Positions 34,301-41,947 of a DNA stretch of 64,000 nucleotides are shown in pieces. The translations under genes and the position numbers were made by a program. Under the pieces are notes generated by a model, which did not search any database, was not told the origin of the DNA, and saw only the letters and a list, made by a program, of their open reading frames with translations. Origin of the DNA: Agromyces intestinalis (GTDB taxonomy: Bacteria; Actinomycetota; Actinomycetes; Actinomycetales; Microbacteriaceae); the NCBI RefSeq assembly GCF_008365295.1, contig NZ_CP043505.1, forward strand, positions 1,550,001 to 1,614,000, given 5' to 3'. The stretch's first letter is position 1. Each line of letters begins with the position of its first letter.

Positions 34301-35238
34301 GCAGCAGGGGCGGATGTCTCGAACGAGACATCCGGCAGGTCCGCGAAGCGGCGGCGCATCACGGCGATCGCGTCGGGGTGCTCGTCGACGAGCACGAACC
34401 GGCGCCCGAGCGCGGCCGCGACCGCACCCGTCGTGCCCGAGCCGGCGAAGAAGTCGAGCACCCAGTCGCCGGGGCGGGTCGACGCCTGCACGATGCGGCG
34501 CAGCACACCCTCGGGCTTCTGCGTCGGATACCCCGTCTTCTCGCGCCCCGTCGGCGACACGATCGTGTGCCACCAGACGTCGGTCGGCAGCTTGCCGGCC
34601 GCCGCCTTCTCGGGCGTGACGAGCCCGGGCGCCATGTACGGCTCGCGGTCGACGGCCGACGAGTCGAACCAGTACGTTGCGGGATTCTTCACGTAGACGA
34701 GGATCGTGTCGTGCTTCGTCGGCCAGCGCCGCTTCGCCTTCGCGCCGTAGTCGTACGCCCAGATGATCTCGTTGAGGAAGCATTCGCGCCCGAACCTCGC
34801 GTCGAGCAGCACCTTCGCGTAGTGCGCCTCGCGGTAGTCGAGGTGCAGGTACAGCGTGCCGTCGTCGGCGAGCAGCCGCCACGCCTCGTCGATGCGCGGC
34901 TCGAGGAACGCCCAGTAGTCGTCGAAGCGGTCGTCGAAGCGCAGCAGGTCGCCGCGGATGCGCTCGTACTGCTTGCCGGCGAACCCGGTGATGGTACGGG
35001 GTGCGGCGAGCGCGGCATCCGGTTCTGCTGCTGAATCCGACCCTGCGAGACCGGATGCCTCCGGCCCGACGTCGACCGCGTCGCGAACCCGAACGTGCCG
35101 CAGGGCCTGTCGCGCCTGCGACCGGCCGGTGTTGAACGGCGGGTCCAGGTAGACCAGCGTGAACGCGCCGTCGGGCAACGCGGGCAGCACGTCGAGGTTG
35201 TCGGCGTGGATGACGCGATTCGACTCCTCGGATGCCAC
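34282..35238 (-). CDS. Solitary site-specific DNA methyltransferase (beta-type amino-methyltransferase)
   Basis: 318 residues. The catalytic motif LVYLDPPFNTG (Asp32-Phe35) precedes the AdoMet-binding motif LDFFAGSGTTGAV (about residues 262-274), the beta-class order used by N6-adenine or N4-cytosine methylases; DPPF fits either. TGYPTQKPEGVLRRIV lies just before the AdoMet site. GTG 35238 is preceded by CAGACT and 6 nt (leaderless pattern). No restriction endonuclease gene flanks it, so it looks like an orphan, possibly regulatory, methylase. An Ala/Asp-rich insert (residues 60-80) precedes GFAGKQYERIRGDL. The 3' end runs into a G-rich tandem repeat. Confidence 0.92.
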   Translation of the reverse strand: MASEESNRVIHADNLDVLPALPDGAFTLVYLDPPFNTGRSQARQALRHVRVRDAVDVGPEASGLAGSDSAAEPDAALAAPRTITGFAGKQYERIRGDLLRFDDRFDDYWAFLEPRIDEAWRLLADDGTLYLHLDYREAHYAKVLLDARFGRECFLNEIIWAYDYGAKAKRRWPTKHDTILVYVKNPATYWFDSSAVDREPYMAPGLVTPEKAAAGKLPTDVWWHTIVSPTGREKTGYPTQKPEGVLRRIVQASTRPGDWVLDFFAGSGTTGAVAAALGRRFVLVDEHPDAIAVMRRRFADLPDVSFETSAPAAPDAPT

Positions 35239-35288
35239 CTGCCAAGTCTGCCAGTCGCGGCTACGCTGGCGGGCAGGGGGTGGTCGGC

Positions 35289-35783
35289 GTGAAGGCGCTC
35301 ATCGTGGTGGAGTCGATCTGGGGCAACACCGAGGCGATCGCCGTCGCGATCGGCGCGGGGCTCGGCGCGGGCGCCGAGGTGGTGCGCATCGATGCGGCAC
35401 CCGACGTGCTGCCGGCGGGTCTCGACCTGCTCGTCGTCGGCGGCCCGACCCACGCCTTCTCGATGTCGCGCGTCGACACCCGCAAGGCGGCGAAGGACCA
35501 GGGGGCGACGCGCGTGCCGCGACTCGGCATCCGCGAGTGGATCGGCAAGCTCGGCACCCCGCCCCGCGGCACTCGCGTCGCGACGTTCGACACCCGCAGC
35601 GTCGCCCCGCGCCTCCCCGGCTCGGCCGCGAAGAAGGCCATGAAGCGGCTGGTCAAGCTCGGGTACGAACCGCTCGCGGCGGCCGAGTCGTTCGGCGTGT
35701 ACGGCTACAGCGGCCCGCTCGAAGAGGGCGAGGTCGCGCGCGCCGAGCAGTGGGGTCGCACGCTCGCCGGCCGGCTGGCCTGA
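35289..35783 (+). CDS. Flavodoxin-like protein (tandem copy 1)
   Basis: 164 residues from GTG 35289; GTG 35280, three codons earlier, is an alternative. The FMN-phosphate loop is VVESIWGNTEAIAVAIGAGL, corresponding to the T/SxTGNT loop of flavodoxins. GGPTHAFSMS follows near residue 55 and PPRGTRVATFDTR in the third strand. Short electron-transfer or quinone-reductase-like role is expected but no partner is seen. It is followed 28 nt later by a clear paralogue. A TACGCT box at 35262-35267 is the likely -10 element, divergent from that of the methyltransferase gene. Confidence 0.82.
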   Translation: MKALIVVESIWGNTEAIAVAIGAGLGAGAEVVRIDAAPDVLPAGLDLLVVGGPTHAFSMSRVDTRKAAKDQGATRVPRLGIREWIGKLGTPPRGTRVATFDTRSVAPRLPGSAAKKAMKRLVKLGYEPLAAAESFGVYGYSGPLEEGEVARAEQWGRTLAGRLA

Positions 35784-35811
35784 ACCGCGACTGCCTGCGG
35801 CGGGAGGTCTC

Positions 35812-36324
35812 GTGCACGCGCTCGTCGTCGTGGAATCGTTCTGGGGGCACACCTCGACGATCGGGCGCGCGATCGCCGACGGACTTGCGGCCTCCGCGGT
35901 GCGGGTGGCCGTGGTCGAAACGGATGCCGCGCCCGGTCGCCTTCCCCCCGACCTCGACCTGCTCGTCGTCGGCGGCCCGACCCATGCCTTCTCGATGTCG
36001 ACGCCCGAGACCCGACGAACCGCGGCCGAGCGCGGTGCGCCGACGGTGCCCGAGCGGGGCATTCGCGAGTGGATCAAGGCGGTCGAGCGGCCGCCGACCC
36101 GGATCCCCGTCGCCGTGTTCGACACCCGCACGCGAACGCCCGAGTTCCCCGGTTCGGCCGCGACGCTCGCGACGAGACGGCTCTCGCGACGGGGGTTCGA
36201 CCCGATCGCCGAGCCGATGACGTTCTGGGTGCGCGAGCTCGACGGGCCGCTGCTCGACGGCGAGCGCTATCGCGCCCGCGAGTGGGGCCGTGACCTCACG
36301 GTCGCGCTGCTCCACACGCTCTGA
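35812..36324 (+). CDS. Flavodoxin-like protein (tandem copy 2)
   Basis: 170 residues from GTG 35812 with GGGAGG 6-7 nt upstream. Aligns end to end with the preceding gene: VVESFWGHTSTIGRAIADGL matches the phosphate loop (Asn replaced by His), and DLDLLVVGGPTHAFSMS is nearly identical. A tandem duplication followed by divergence is the simplest explanation. The His for Asn change in the FMN loop may alter flavin binding. Co-transcribed with copy 1. Confidence 0.82.
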   Translation: MHALVVVESFWGHTSTIGRAIADGLAASAVRVAVVETDAAPGRLPPDLDLLVVGGPTHAFSMSTPETRRTAAERGAPTVPERGIREWIKAVERPPTRIPVAVFDTRTRTPEFPGSAATLATRRLSRRGFDPIAEPMTFWVRELDGPLLDGERYRAREWGRDLTVALLHTL

Positions 36325-36350
36325 GCGGCTCGCGGAGGCGAGGGCCGCGC

Positions 36351-36665
36351 TCAGACGTCGAGTCGAATCCGCCCCTGGAACCGTTCGGGGTCGTCGTCGT
36401 CGGGGGCATCCGACGCGAACGCGATGCCCTTGTCGCCGTCGCCCGGCAGCGGTGCGGGCGCGGGCAGCCGGCTCTGCCGATCCTGTTCGACGGCCGCCTC
36501 GTACTTGCGCGGCGCGAAGACCTCGTCGCCGATCATCATGACGCCGCCGGAACCCCCGCCACCGCGCTTCGTCTTGTCGGAGAGGTCGATGAATCCCGCG
36601 CGCTGCGCGAGCCATCCGATGCCGACGACCGCACCCGCGATCACCAGCCACACCCACCACTCCAT
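36351..36665 (-). CDS. Small single-TM protein, unknown function
   Basis: 104 residues beginning MEWWVWLVIAGAVVGIGWLA. One N-terminal membrane helix is followed by a Gly-rich turn (KRGGGGSGG) and an acidic, Pro-rich cytoplasmic tail ending DDDDPERFQGRIRLDV. ATG 36665 is preceded by TAGACT and 7 nt, a convincing leaderless start that supports the gene being real. No family recognised. Convergent with the flavodoxin pair (gap 26 nt). Confidence 0.75.
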   Translation of the reverse strand: MEWWVWLVIAGAVVGIGWLAQRAGFIDLSDKTKRGGGGSGGVMMIGDEVFAPRKYEAAVEQDRQSRLPAPAPLPGDGDKGIAFASDAPDDDDPERFQGRIRLDV

Positions 36666-36694
36666 CCCGCCGAGTCTACCGACGCCGCCCCGAG

Positions 36695-36785
36695 CTTTTC
36701 TCAGGAGATCTTGCGGTGGCGGCGGGCGCGATGCGGCGTGTCGTCCTGAATACCGCGCGATTCGGGCCGCGGTTCCTGAAAAAAG
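36695..36785. repeat. 90-bp three-box intergenic repeat, family 1, copy B
   Basis: Box 1 CTTTTCTCAGGAG (TTCTCAGGA from 36698), box 2 TCCTGAATA at 36744 and box 3 TCCTGAAAA at 36774. GGCGTGTCG precedes box 2 and GCGATTCGGGCC lies between boxes 2 and 3. It sits between two genes on the minus strand, directly upstream of the -10 box of 36351-36665, and a G-run follows. Copies also at 21297, 47129 and 60427. Confidence 0.88.
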
Positions 36786-36825
36786 AACGGGGGGGTCAGG
36801 GGCCGCCTCGGGAAAGAGACGGGGG

Positions 36826-37884
36826 TCAGGGCACCCGGTACAGCCAGTCGGGGGTGGAGAACTTCGAGGCGACGAGCGCCTCGGCCTCGGCGAGCTCGTC
36901 GGCGGTGACCGCGCCGGCCTTCGCGCCGTAGAGGGAAGCGAACGTGTGCTTCAGCGCCTCGATGATCGCCGCCCGGCTGAGACCGGTCTGCGAGCGCAGC
37001 GGGTCGACGCGCTTGGCCGCCGACGCGATGCCCTTGTCGCTGATCTTCTCGCGGCCGATGCGCAGCACCTCGAGCATCTTCTCGTTGTCGAGGTCGTACG
37101 CCATCGTCACGTGATGCAGCACACCGCCCGAGCCGAGGCGCTTCTGCGCGGCACCGCCGATCTTGCCCAGCGGCGACGCGATGTCGTTCAGCGGCTGGTA
37201 CGTCGCCTCGACGCCGATCGAGCGAAGCCCCTGCAACACCCAATCGTCGAGGAACGCATACGAGTCGGCGAAGCTCAGCCCCTGCACAAGCTCGGCCGGC
37301 ACATACAGCGAGTAGGTGACGACGTTGCCCTTCTCCATCATCATCGCGCCGCCCCCCGAGATGCGTCGCACGACCTCGAAGCCGTACTTCTCGGCGCCCT
37401 CGGGGTCGACCTCGTTCTTCACCGACTGGAACGACCCGATCACCACGGCCGACTCGTCCCACTCCCAGAACCGCAGGGTCGGCTTGCGGCGCCCCTCGCC
37501 GACGCGCGTGGCGAGCACCTCGTCGAGCGCGAGATGCAGGCGCGGCGGCACGGCCGCGTCGTGCACGATCTCCCACTCGTAGTCGGTCCAGCTGCGGGCA
37601 TCGGTGAGCGCGCGACGCACCGCGACCGCGACGGCCTCGGCCGAGAAGCCCAGCATCACGGCTCCGTCGCGCAGGCCCGCCGAGATCGCGGCCGCGATCT
37701 GCTTCGCATCGGAGGCCGCGGGCAGGCCCTCGAGCGCGGCGTCGATGTCGCCCAGCGCCTCGTCGGGCTCGAGGAAGAAGTCGCCCGCGACGCGCGGGGA
37801 GCGGATCACGTCGTCGACGACATCGAAATCGACGACCACGAGCTTGCCGCCGGGAACCTTGTACTCGCCGTGGAATGGGGGCAT
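36826..37884 (-). CDS. Lipoate--protein ligase-like protein
   Basis: 352 residues. The ligase core spans about residues 105-290, with LRFWEWDESAVVIGSFQSV and VVRRISGGGAMMMEKGNVVT, the loop binding lipoyl- or biotinyl-AMP. Unlike E. coli LplA, the small accessory domain appears to come first (residues 1-85, MPPFHGEYKVPGGKLVVVDF, then GLRDGAVMLGFSAEAVA). It may transfer lipoate or octanoate to E2 or GcvH domains. ATG 37884 is preceded by TAGGCT and 7 nt, so a leaderless transcript is predicted; an in-frame extension upstream is rejected for that reason. No lipoate-dependent enzyme gene is nearby. Confidence 0.88.
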   Translation of the reverse strand: MPPFHGEYKVPGGKLVVVDFDVVDDVIRSPRVAGDFFLEPDEALGDIDAALEGLPAASDAKQIAAAISAGLRDGAVMLGFSAEAVAVAVRRALTDARSWTDYEWEIVHDAAVPPRLHLALDEVLATRVGEGRRKPTLRFWEWDESAVVIGSFQSVKNEVDPEGAEKYGFEVVRRISGGGAMMMEKGNVVTYSLYVPAELVQGLSFADSYAFLDDWVLQGLRSIGVEATYQPLNDIASPLGKIGGAAQKRLGSGGVLHHVTMAYDLDNEKMLEVLRIGREKISDKGIASAAKRVDPLRSQTGLSRAAIIEALKHTFASLYGAKAGAVTADELAEAEALVASKFSTPDWLYRVP

Positions 37885-37957
37885 GGGCGACAGCCTACGA
37901 CTGGATGCCCCGGGTAGCGCCGGTTCGCGCACGACGCCGACCCGAGACATCCGATCG

Positions 37958-39193
37958 TCAGCGAACCGGCGCGACCGCCGCGAGCTCGCGGTACTCGGGC
38001 AACGCGATGTCGTTGGCGAACATGTCGGTGAGCTTCATCATGCCGGCGAGCATGAGGCGGTTCTTGAAGGTGAGGTCGCGCATCGCGATGCGCCACCGGC
38101 TCGGCGGCGCGAGGAACGGCCCGGCGTTGCCGCTGCGGGCGACCTTCGAGTAGCGGAGCATCCGCTCGTCGTAGTTCGCGAACGTGACCCGGTGGTCGCC
38201 GCCGGCGGCAGCGAGCTCGCCGGCCAGCACGTATGCGCCGACGATCGAGAGCCCGGTGCCGAATCCGCCGAGGGTGTTCGCGTACCCGGCGTCGCCGACG
38301 AGCACGACCCGCCCGCTCGTGAACCGGTCGAGGTGCACGCGGTTCAGGCCGTCGAGGTAGAACTCATCGGCGGTCGCGAGTCGCTCGAGCATCTCGGGCA
38401 CGCGCCAGCCCGCGCCGGCGTACGCGTCGGCGATCAGGCGCTTCTGGGCGTCGACGTCGTGCCGGAGGGCGCCGGGGTCGTCGGAGGCGAAGACGAAGAA
38501 GTCGGGCGCCTTCGGGCCGCCGATGACGGCGAGCCTGCCCGGTTCGTTGTACCAGAGGCCCGGCTGAGTGGGCACGCCGGGCACGCCGGGCGCATCGGGC
38601 GCGTCCGGTGCGTCTCCGACAGGGCGATCGGATGCCTCGGCCGCCGCCTTCGCGCCGCCGACCACGGCGTACGAGTACCCGAGGTACTTCACGAATTGCC
38701 GCTCGGGCCCGAACGCGAGCCGCCGCACGCCCGAGTGCACGCCGTCTGCGCCGACCACGAGGTCGAACCGGCCGGTGCGTCCGCTGCGGAACTCGACGTC
38801 GATGCCGTCGGCGTGCTCGTGCATGCGCTCGATGCGGTCGCCGAAGACGTACTCGACGCGGTCGGCGGTGTGCTCGTACAGCAGCTTCGCGAGGTCGCCG
38901 CGGGCGATCTCGACGTCGCCGCCGCTGAACGTGTGGGGCATGACGGCGTTCGTGCGCCCGGTCGCGTCGACGAAGTGCGCGTCGACGGCGGGGGTGCGCT
39001 GGGCGTTGATCTCGTGCCACAGCCCCATCTGCTCGAGCACCCGGCGGTGGGTCGCCCCCTTGAAGTCGACGGCCTGGCCGCCGGGGCGCAGGGAGGACGC
39101 TTGCTCCACCACGGTGATGTCGTGACCGGTGCGCGCGAGCCAGAACGCGACCGCGGGGCCGGCGATGCTCGCACCTGAGATGAGGACCTTCAT
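37958..39193 (-). CDS. FAD-dependent aromatic monooxygenase (PF01494, TetX-like)
   Basis: 411 residues from ATG 39193, with AAGGGA 6-7 nt upstream. The FAD-binding N-terminus is MKVLISGASIAGPAVAFWLA, ending at the ribose-binding Glu of VVEQAS. The DG motif is LVVGADGVHSGVRRLAF and the third FAD motif VVLVGDAGYANTLGGFGTGL. The class hydroxylates aromatic substrates or inactivates antibiotics such as tetracyclines and rifamycins. A Pro/Asp/Ala-rich insertion lies near residues 205-225 (GDAPDAPDAPGVPGVP). It is divergent from a TetR repressor across a double operator, so expression is probably induced by its substrate. Confidence 0.9.
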   Translation of the reverse strand: MKVLISGASIAGPAVAFWLARTGHDITVVEQASSLRPGGQAVDFKGATHRRVLEQMGLWHEINAQRTPAVDAHFVDATGRTNAVMPHTFSGGDVEIARGDLAKLLYEHTADRVEYVFGDRIERMHEHADGIDVEFRSGRTGRFDLVVGADGVHSGVRRLAFGPERQFVKYLGYSYAVVGGAKAAAEASDRPVGDAPDAPDAPGVPGVPTQPGLWYNEPGRLAVIGGPKAPDFFVFASDDPGALRHDVDAQKRLIADAYAGAGWRVPEMLERLATADEFYLDGLNRVHLDRFTSGRVVLVGDAGYANTLGGFGTGLSIVGAYVLAGELAAAGGDHRVTFANYDERMLRYSKVARSGNAGPFLAPPSRWRIAMRDLTFKNRLMLAGMMKLTDMFANDIALPEYRELAAVAPVR

Positions 39194-39210
39194 GATCGTT
39201 CCCTTCGTTT

Positions 39211-39250
39211 CTGTGTCTACCCGACACATATTAGTGTCTGGTAGACACAG
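39211..39250. promoter_or_regulatory. Double TetR-type operator in the monooxygenase/tetR intergenic region
   Basis: Two tandem 15-bp palindromes of the form GTGTC-N5-GACAC (39213-39227 and 39234-39248), 6 bp apart. Together they form a larger inverted repeat, CTGTGTCTACCCGACAC / GTGTCTGGTAGACACAG, matching at 16 of 17 positions. A TAATAT box for the minus-strand promoter lies at the centre, with TTGACT upstream. Bound repressor would cover both divergent promoters. Confidence 0.85.
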
Positions 39251-39284
39251 AAAGTCAAGACCCACGCTCGAACCGGGAGGAACG

Positions 39285-40004
39285 ATGTCCGAGCCCACCG
39301 CGGCCGACCTGCTCTGGGCGCCGGCGAGCGGCACCGCGACGCGCCGGGGACCGCGCCCACGTGTGACGCTCGCCGAGCTCGTCGCCACGGGTATCCGCCT
39401 CGCCGACGCCGAGGGGCTCGACGCGGCATCCATGCAGCGCGTCGCCGACGAGGTCGGCGTCACCAAGATGGCGCTCTACCGGTACGTGCCGAACCGCGAC
39501 GCGCTCATCGCACTGATGGTCGACACCGCCATGGGGCCGGTGAGCGCTCCGAAACGAGCGGATGATCCGGATGCCTCGCCGGCGTCCTGGCAGCCGCGCC
39601 TGCGCGCCTGGGCGCACGCCGTGCACGACGTGTTCGCCGCCCATCGCTGGCTGCTGACCGCGGCGGTCGGCGCGCGCGTGTTCGGGCCGAACGAGCTGAG
39701 CTGGACGGAGGCCGGGCTCGGCGTGCTCGAGGAGCTGCCGCTGACCGCGGGTGAGCGGCTCGACACGCTCACGCTGGTGAGCGCGCACGTGCGCGGGCTC
39801 GTGCAGCAGGAGACGCAGCCCGACCTCGAGGCGCAGCTCGCCGAGACGCTCGGCGCCGTGCTGACGGCGAACGCCGACGCGTATCCGCTCGCGGCCGCCG
39901 CCTTCGCCGACGCGGCGACGGACACGGCCCAGGACGCCGCACTGGAGTACGGCCTCGACCGCATCATCGCCGGCATCGCCGCCCTGGTCGCCGCGCGCGG
40001 CTGA
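39285..40004 (+). CDS. TetR-family repressor
   Basis: 239 residues, ATG 39285 with GGGAGG 5 nt upstream. The helix-turn-helix is LDAASMQRVADEVGVTKMAL followed by YRYVPNRDALIALMVD (about residues 45-80). The C-terminal ligand domain is of the TetR_C type seen in TetR proper (AHRWLLTAAVGARVFGPNEL). Divergent from the flavin monooxygenase; it most likely represses both genes through the GTGTC-N5-GACAC pair and is released by the monooxygenase substrate. Confidence 0.92.
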   Translation: MSEPTAADLLWAPASGTATRRGPRPRVTLAELVATGIRLADAEGLDAASMQRVADEVGVTKMALYRYVPNRDALIALMVDTAMGPVSAPKRADDPDASPASWQPRLRAWAHAVHDVFAAHRWLLTAAVGARVFGPNELSWTEAGLGVLEELPLTAGERLDTLTLVSAHVRGLVQQETQPDLEAQLAETLGAVLTANADAYPLAAAAFADAATDTAQDAALEYGLDRIIAGIAALVAARG

Positions 40005-40064
40005 CCACCCCGCCCGCGCCGCGCCCGCGCGCGCCCGGCGTCTGCGCCCGCGCGCATCCCCGGC

Positions 40065-40140
40065 GTTGGTAGGACAAACGCCGGAATGCAGGTCGCGCAG
40101 CAGCGTGCGCGACCTGCATTCCCTGCGTTGACCTACCAAC
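40065..40140. repeat. Long nested palindrome between convergent genes
   Basis: A 76-bp inverted repeat. The inner perfect 17-bp stem is GGAATGCAGGTCGCGCA (40083-40099) / TGCGCGACCTGCATTCC (40106-40122) with a 6-nt loop. Outer arms are GTTGGTAGG / CCTACCAAC, with partial CAAACGC / GCGTTG pairing between. It sits between the tetR and cellulase stops and would work as a bidirectional terminator, though it lacks T-runs and is far longer than needed. Confidence 0.85.
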
Positions 40141-40190
40141 CCTCCCTGCAGCGTCCTACGAACTCACGGACATGCGCCGGGCGGCGCGGG

Positions 40191-41753
40191 TCAGCTCGTG
40201 CAGGGTGCTCCGTTCAGCTCGAAGAGCCAGGGCACGGTCGCCGGGTCGGCGCCCTTCCCGATGAACCCGATGGTCGTGCGGGCGCCGGGGGCGAGCGCGG
40301 CGTTCCACGACAGCGACGAGGCCGTCACCACCTGGCCCTGCTGCGACCAGTCCGCGCTCCAGCCGTTGCCGATGCCGAGGTCGCCGCGGAAGGTCCACTC
40401 GAGGGCCCACCCGTTGATCGGCGTCGTGCCGGTGTTCTCGACCCAGATCTGCGTGTTGAAGCCCCCCGGCCACGTGCCGTGCACGAGGTACTCGATCGTG
40501 CACGCCTGCGCCGCGATCGGCGGGTTCGCGAGGGCGACGAGTTCGCGCGCCTGCTGCGGGAACCACACGCCCGCAGCCGGGTCTTCGATGCCGCGCACGG
40601 GGTCGAGTGGGCCGCCGGTGCCGCGGAAGCACTTGCCGTCGCTCTCGCCGGGCACCTTGATCCAGAGGAAGGCGTCGATGAGCGCCGTGCCGGTGTCGGT
40701 CGTCGGACGTTCGCCGATGCCGCGGTCGGGCGGGTTGCACCACACCTCGGGGTCGGGGTAGACGCCTGCGGGCGCAGTCCACGGGCCCTGGCCGTTGCGG
40801 CTCGTGTCGATCACGAAGTGCGCCTGAGCGGCGGGGTCGCGCGTGAGCCCGGTGTCGGCGTAGGCCTGGTCGTAGGTCGCGTCGGTCGCCGTCCAGGTGT
40901 CGAAGTCGGCTGGGTTGGCCGGGTAGTACTGGCTGCCGCACCACGCGGGCTCCCACCACGAGTTCTGCGAGAGGTGGATGCACTCCGAGATCCAGGTGCC
41001 GTACTTCTCGAGCTTGCGGGTCTCCTCGTAGTTCGACGCGTTCAGGAAGAACCCGTCGGTGCGTTCGACGCCCGCCCGGATGAGTCGCGCCGAGATGTCG
41101 CCCACGCCGAGCCATCCGGTATGGGTGCCGTCGAGGTAGACGTGCGTGCCGGCGAGCGCGGTGAGCCGGTCGACCGCGCCGTTCACCTGCACGTACCGGT
41201 CGTCGGCCGCGGTCGCCGGGTCGAGCTCGGCGGGCTGGCACCACTCGGCGTTGCCGTTGCCGTCGGTGTTCCAGGGGATGATTCCGAGCCCGTCGGGCTC
41301 GAGGATGACGATCGCGTCGCGGTCGCCGATGCCGGCGGCGACACCGTCGACCCAGGCCAGGTATTCGGCGGTGTCCGCTGCGCCGCCCGCCGAGTACTGC
41401 GCGCAGTCGCGGAACGGCAGGTTGTAGACGACGATCGTCGGCACCTGCCCGAGCGCGGCGGCGGCGTCGACGATCTCGTCGACGGCGGTCTGCGCCTCGG
41501 CGGGCGTGCCCTTCGTGATCCAGTCGGCCGACGGGATGCTGCCGAGCAGCTGCGCGTCGGCGCGGGCCCGCCCGCTCAGCGACTGCGCCGCTTCGAGCGT
41601 GGTGCTGTACGGGTTGCGGTAGAGCTCGGCTCCCTGCAGGGCACCGTCGTCGGCGGCGGCGTTCGCCGGGGCTGCGGTGATGCCGCCGATCGCGCAGATC
41701 GCGACGGTCGCGGCGGCCAGCGCGACCGCGCGCGGAAGTGGTCGTGGGGTCAT
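40191..41753 (-). CDS. Secreted GH6 cellulase with C-terminal CBM2
   Basis: 520 residues. Sec signal MTPRPLPRAVALAAATVAI, cleavage expected after PANA. The inverting GH6 catalytic domain (about residues 40-400) shows the acid Asp154 in VILEPDGLGIIP and Asp316 in FVIDTSRNGQGPW, plus FLWIKVPGESDGKC. The last ~105 residues form a family 2 cellulose-binding module with surface tryptophans (HGTWPGGFN, NGWALEWTF, NGWSADWSQQG) bounded by two cysteines. It releases cellobiose from cellulose outside the cell. A perfect CebR-type palindrome lies at its promoter, tying it to the cebEFG operon. Confidence 0.95.
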   Translation of the reverse strand: MTPRPLPRAVALAAATVAICAIGGITAAPANAAADDGALQGAELYRNPYSTTLEAAQSLSGRARADAQLLGSIPSADWITKGTPAEAQTAVDEIVDAAAALGQVPTIVVYNLPFRDCAQYSAGGAADTAEYLAWVDGVAAGIGDRDAIVILEPDGLGIIPWNTDGNGNAEWCQPAELDPATAADDRYVQVNGAVDRLTALAGTHVYLDGTHTGWLGVGDISARLIRAGVERTDGFFLNASNYEETRKLEKYGTWISECIHLSQNSWWEPAWCGSQYYPANPADFDTWTATDATYDQAYADTGLTRDPAAQAHFVIDTSRNGQGPWTAPAGVYPDPEVWCNPPDRGIGERPTTDTGTALIDAFLWIKVPGESDGKCFRGTGGPLDPVRGIEDPAAGVWFPQQARELVALANPPIAAQACTIEYLVHGTWPGGFNTQIWVENTGTTPINGWALEWTFRGDLGIGNGWSADWSQQGQVVTASSLSWNAALAPGARTTIGFIGKGADPATVPWLFELNGAPCTS

Positions 41754-41832
41754 GTTCGCTACTCCAGTTGGTCGTCGTCGACCTCGGTCGACTTCGTCGT
41801 GGACCGTTCGGTGGTGCGGGTTCGCATCGATT

Positions 41833-41850
41833 CGTGAGAGCGCTCTCACG
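41833..41850 (-). promoter_or_regulatory. CebR-type operator of the cellulase gene
   Basis: Perfect 18-bp palindrome CGTGAGAGCGCTCTCACG. Its central 16 bp are identical to operator 2 of the ceb operon (27061-27078). It lies between the predicted promoter and the start codon, about 80 nt before the ATG, a repression position. Confidence 0.88.
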
Positions 41851-41861
41851 GACGCGAGTTC

Positions 41862-41891
41862 AAAATGGCACGACCGCGGGACGGCTGTCAA
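41862..41891 (-). promoter_or_regulatory. Predicted cellulase promoter
   Basis: On the minus strand TTGACA (41891-41886), an 18-nt spacer and CATTTT (41867-41862). It is immediately followed by the 41833-41850 operator. The divergent phosphatase gene starts 57 nt away. Confidence 0.6.
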
Positions 41892-41947
41892 GAGCGAAGC
41901 AGACGGATGTCCCGGGGCCGGCGTGCGAGCGGGGATACGATCGCGGT

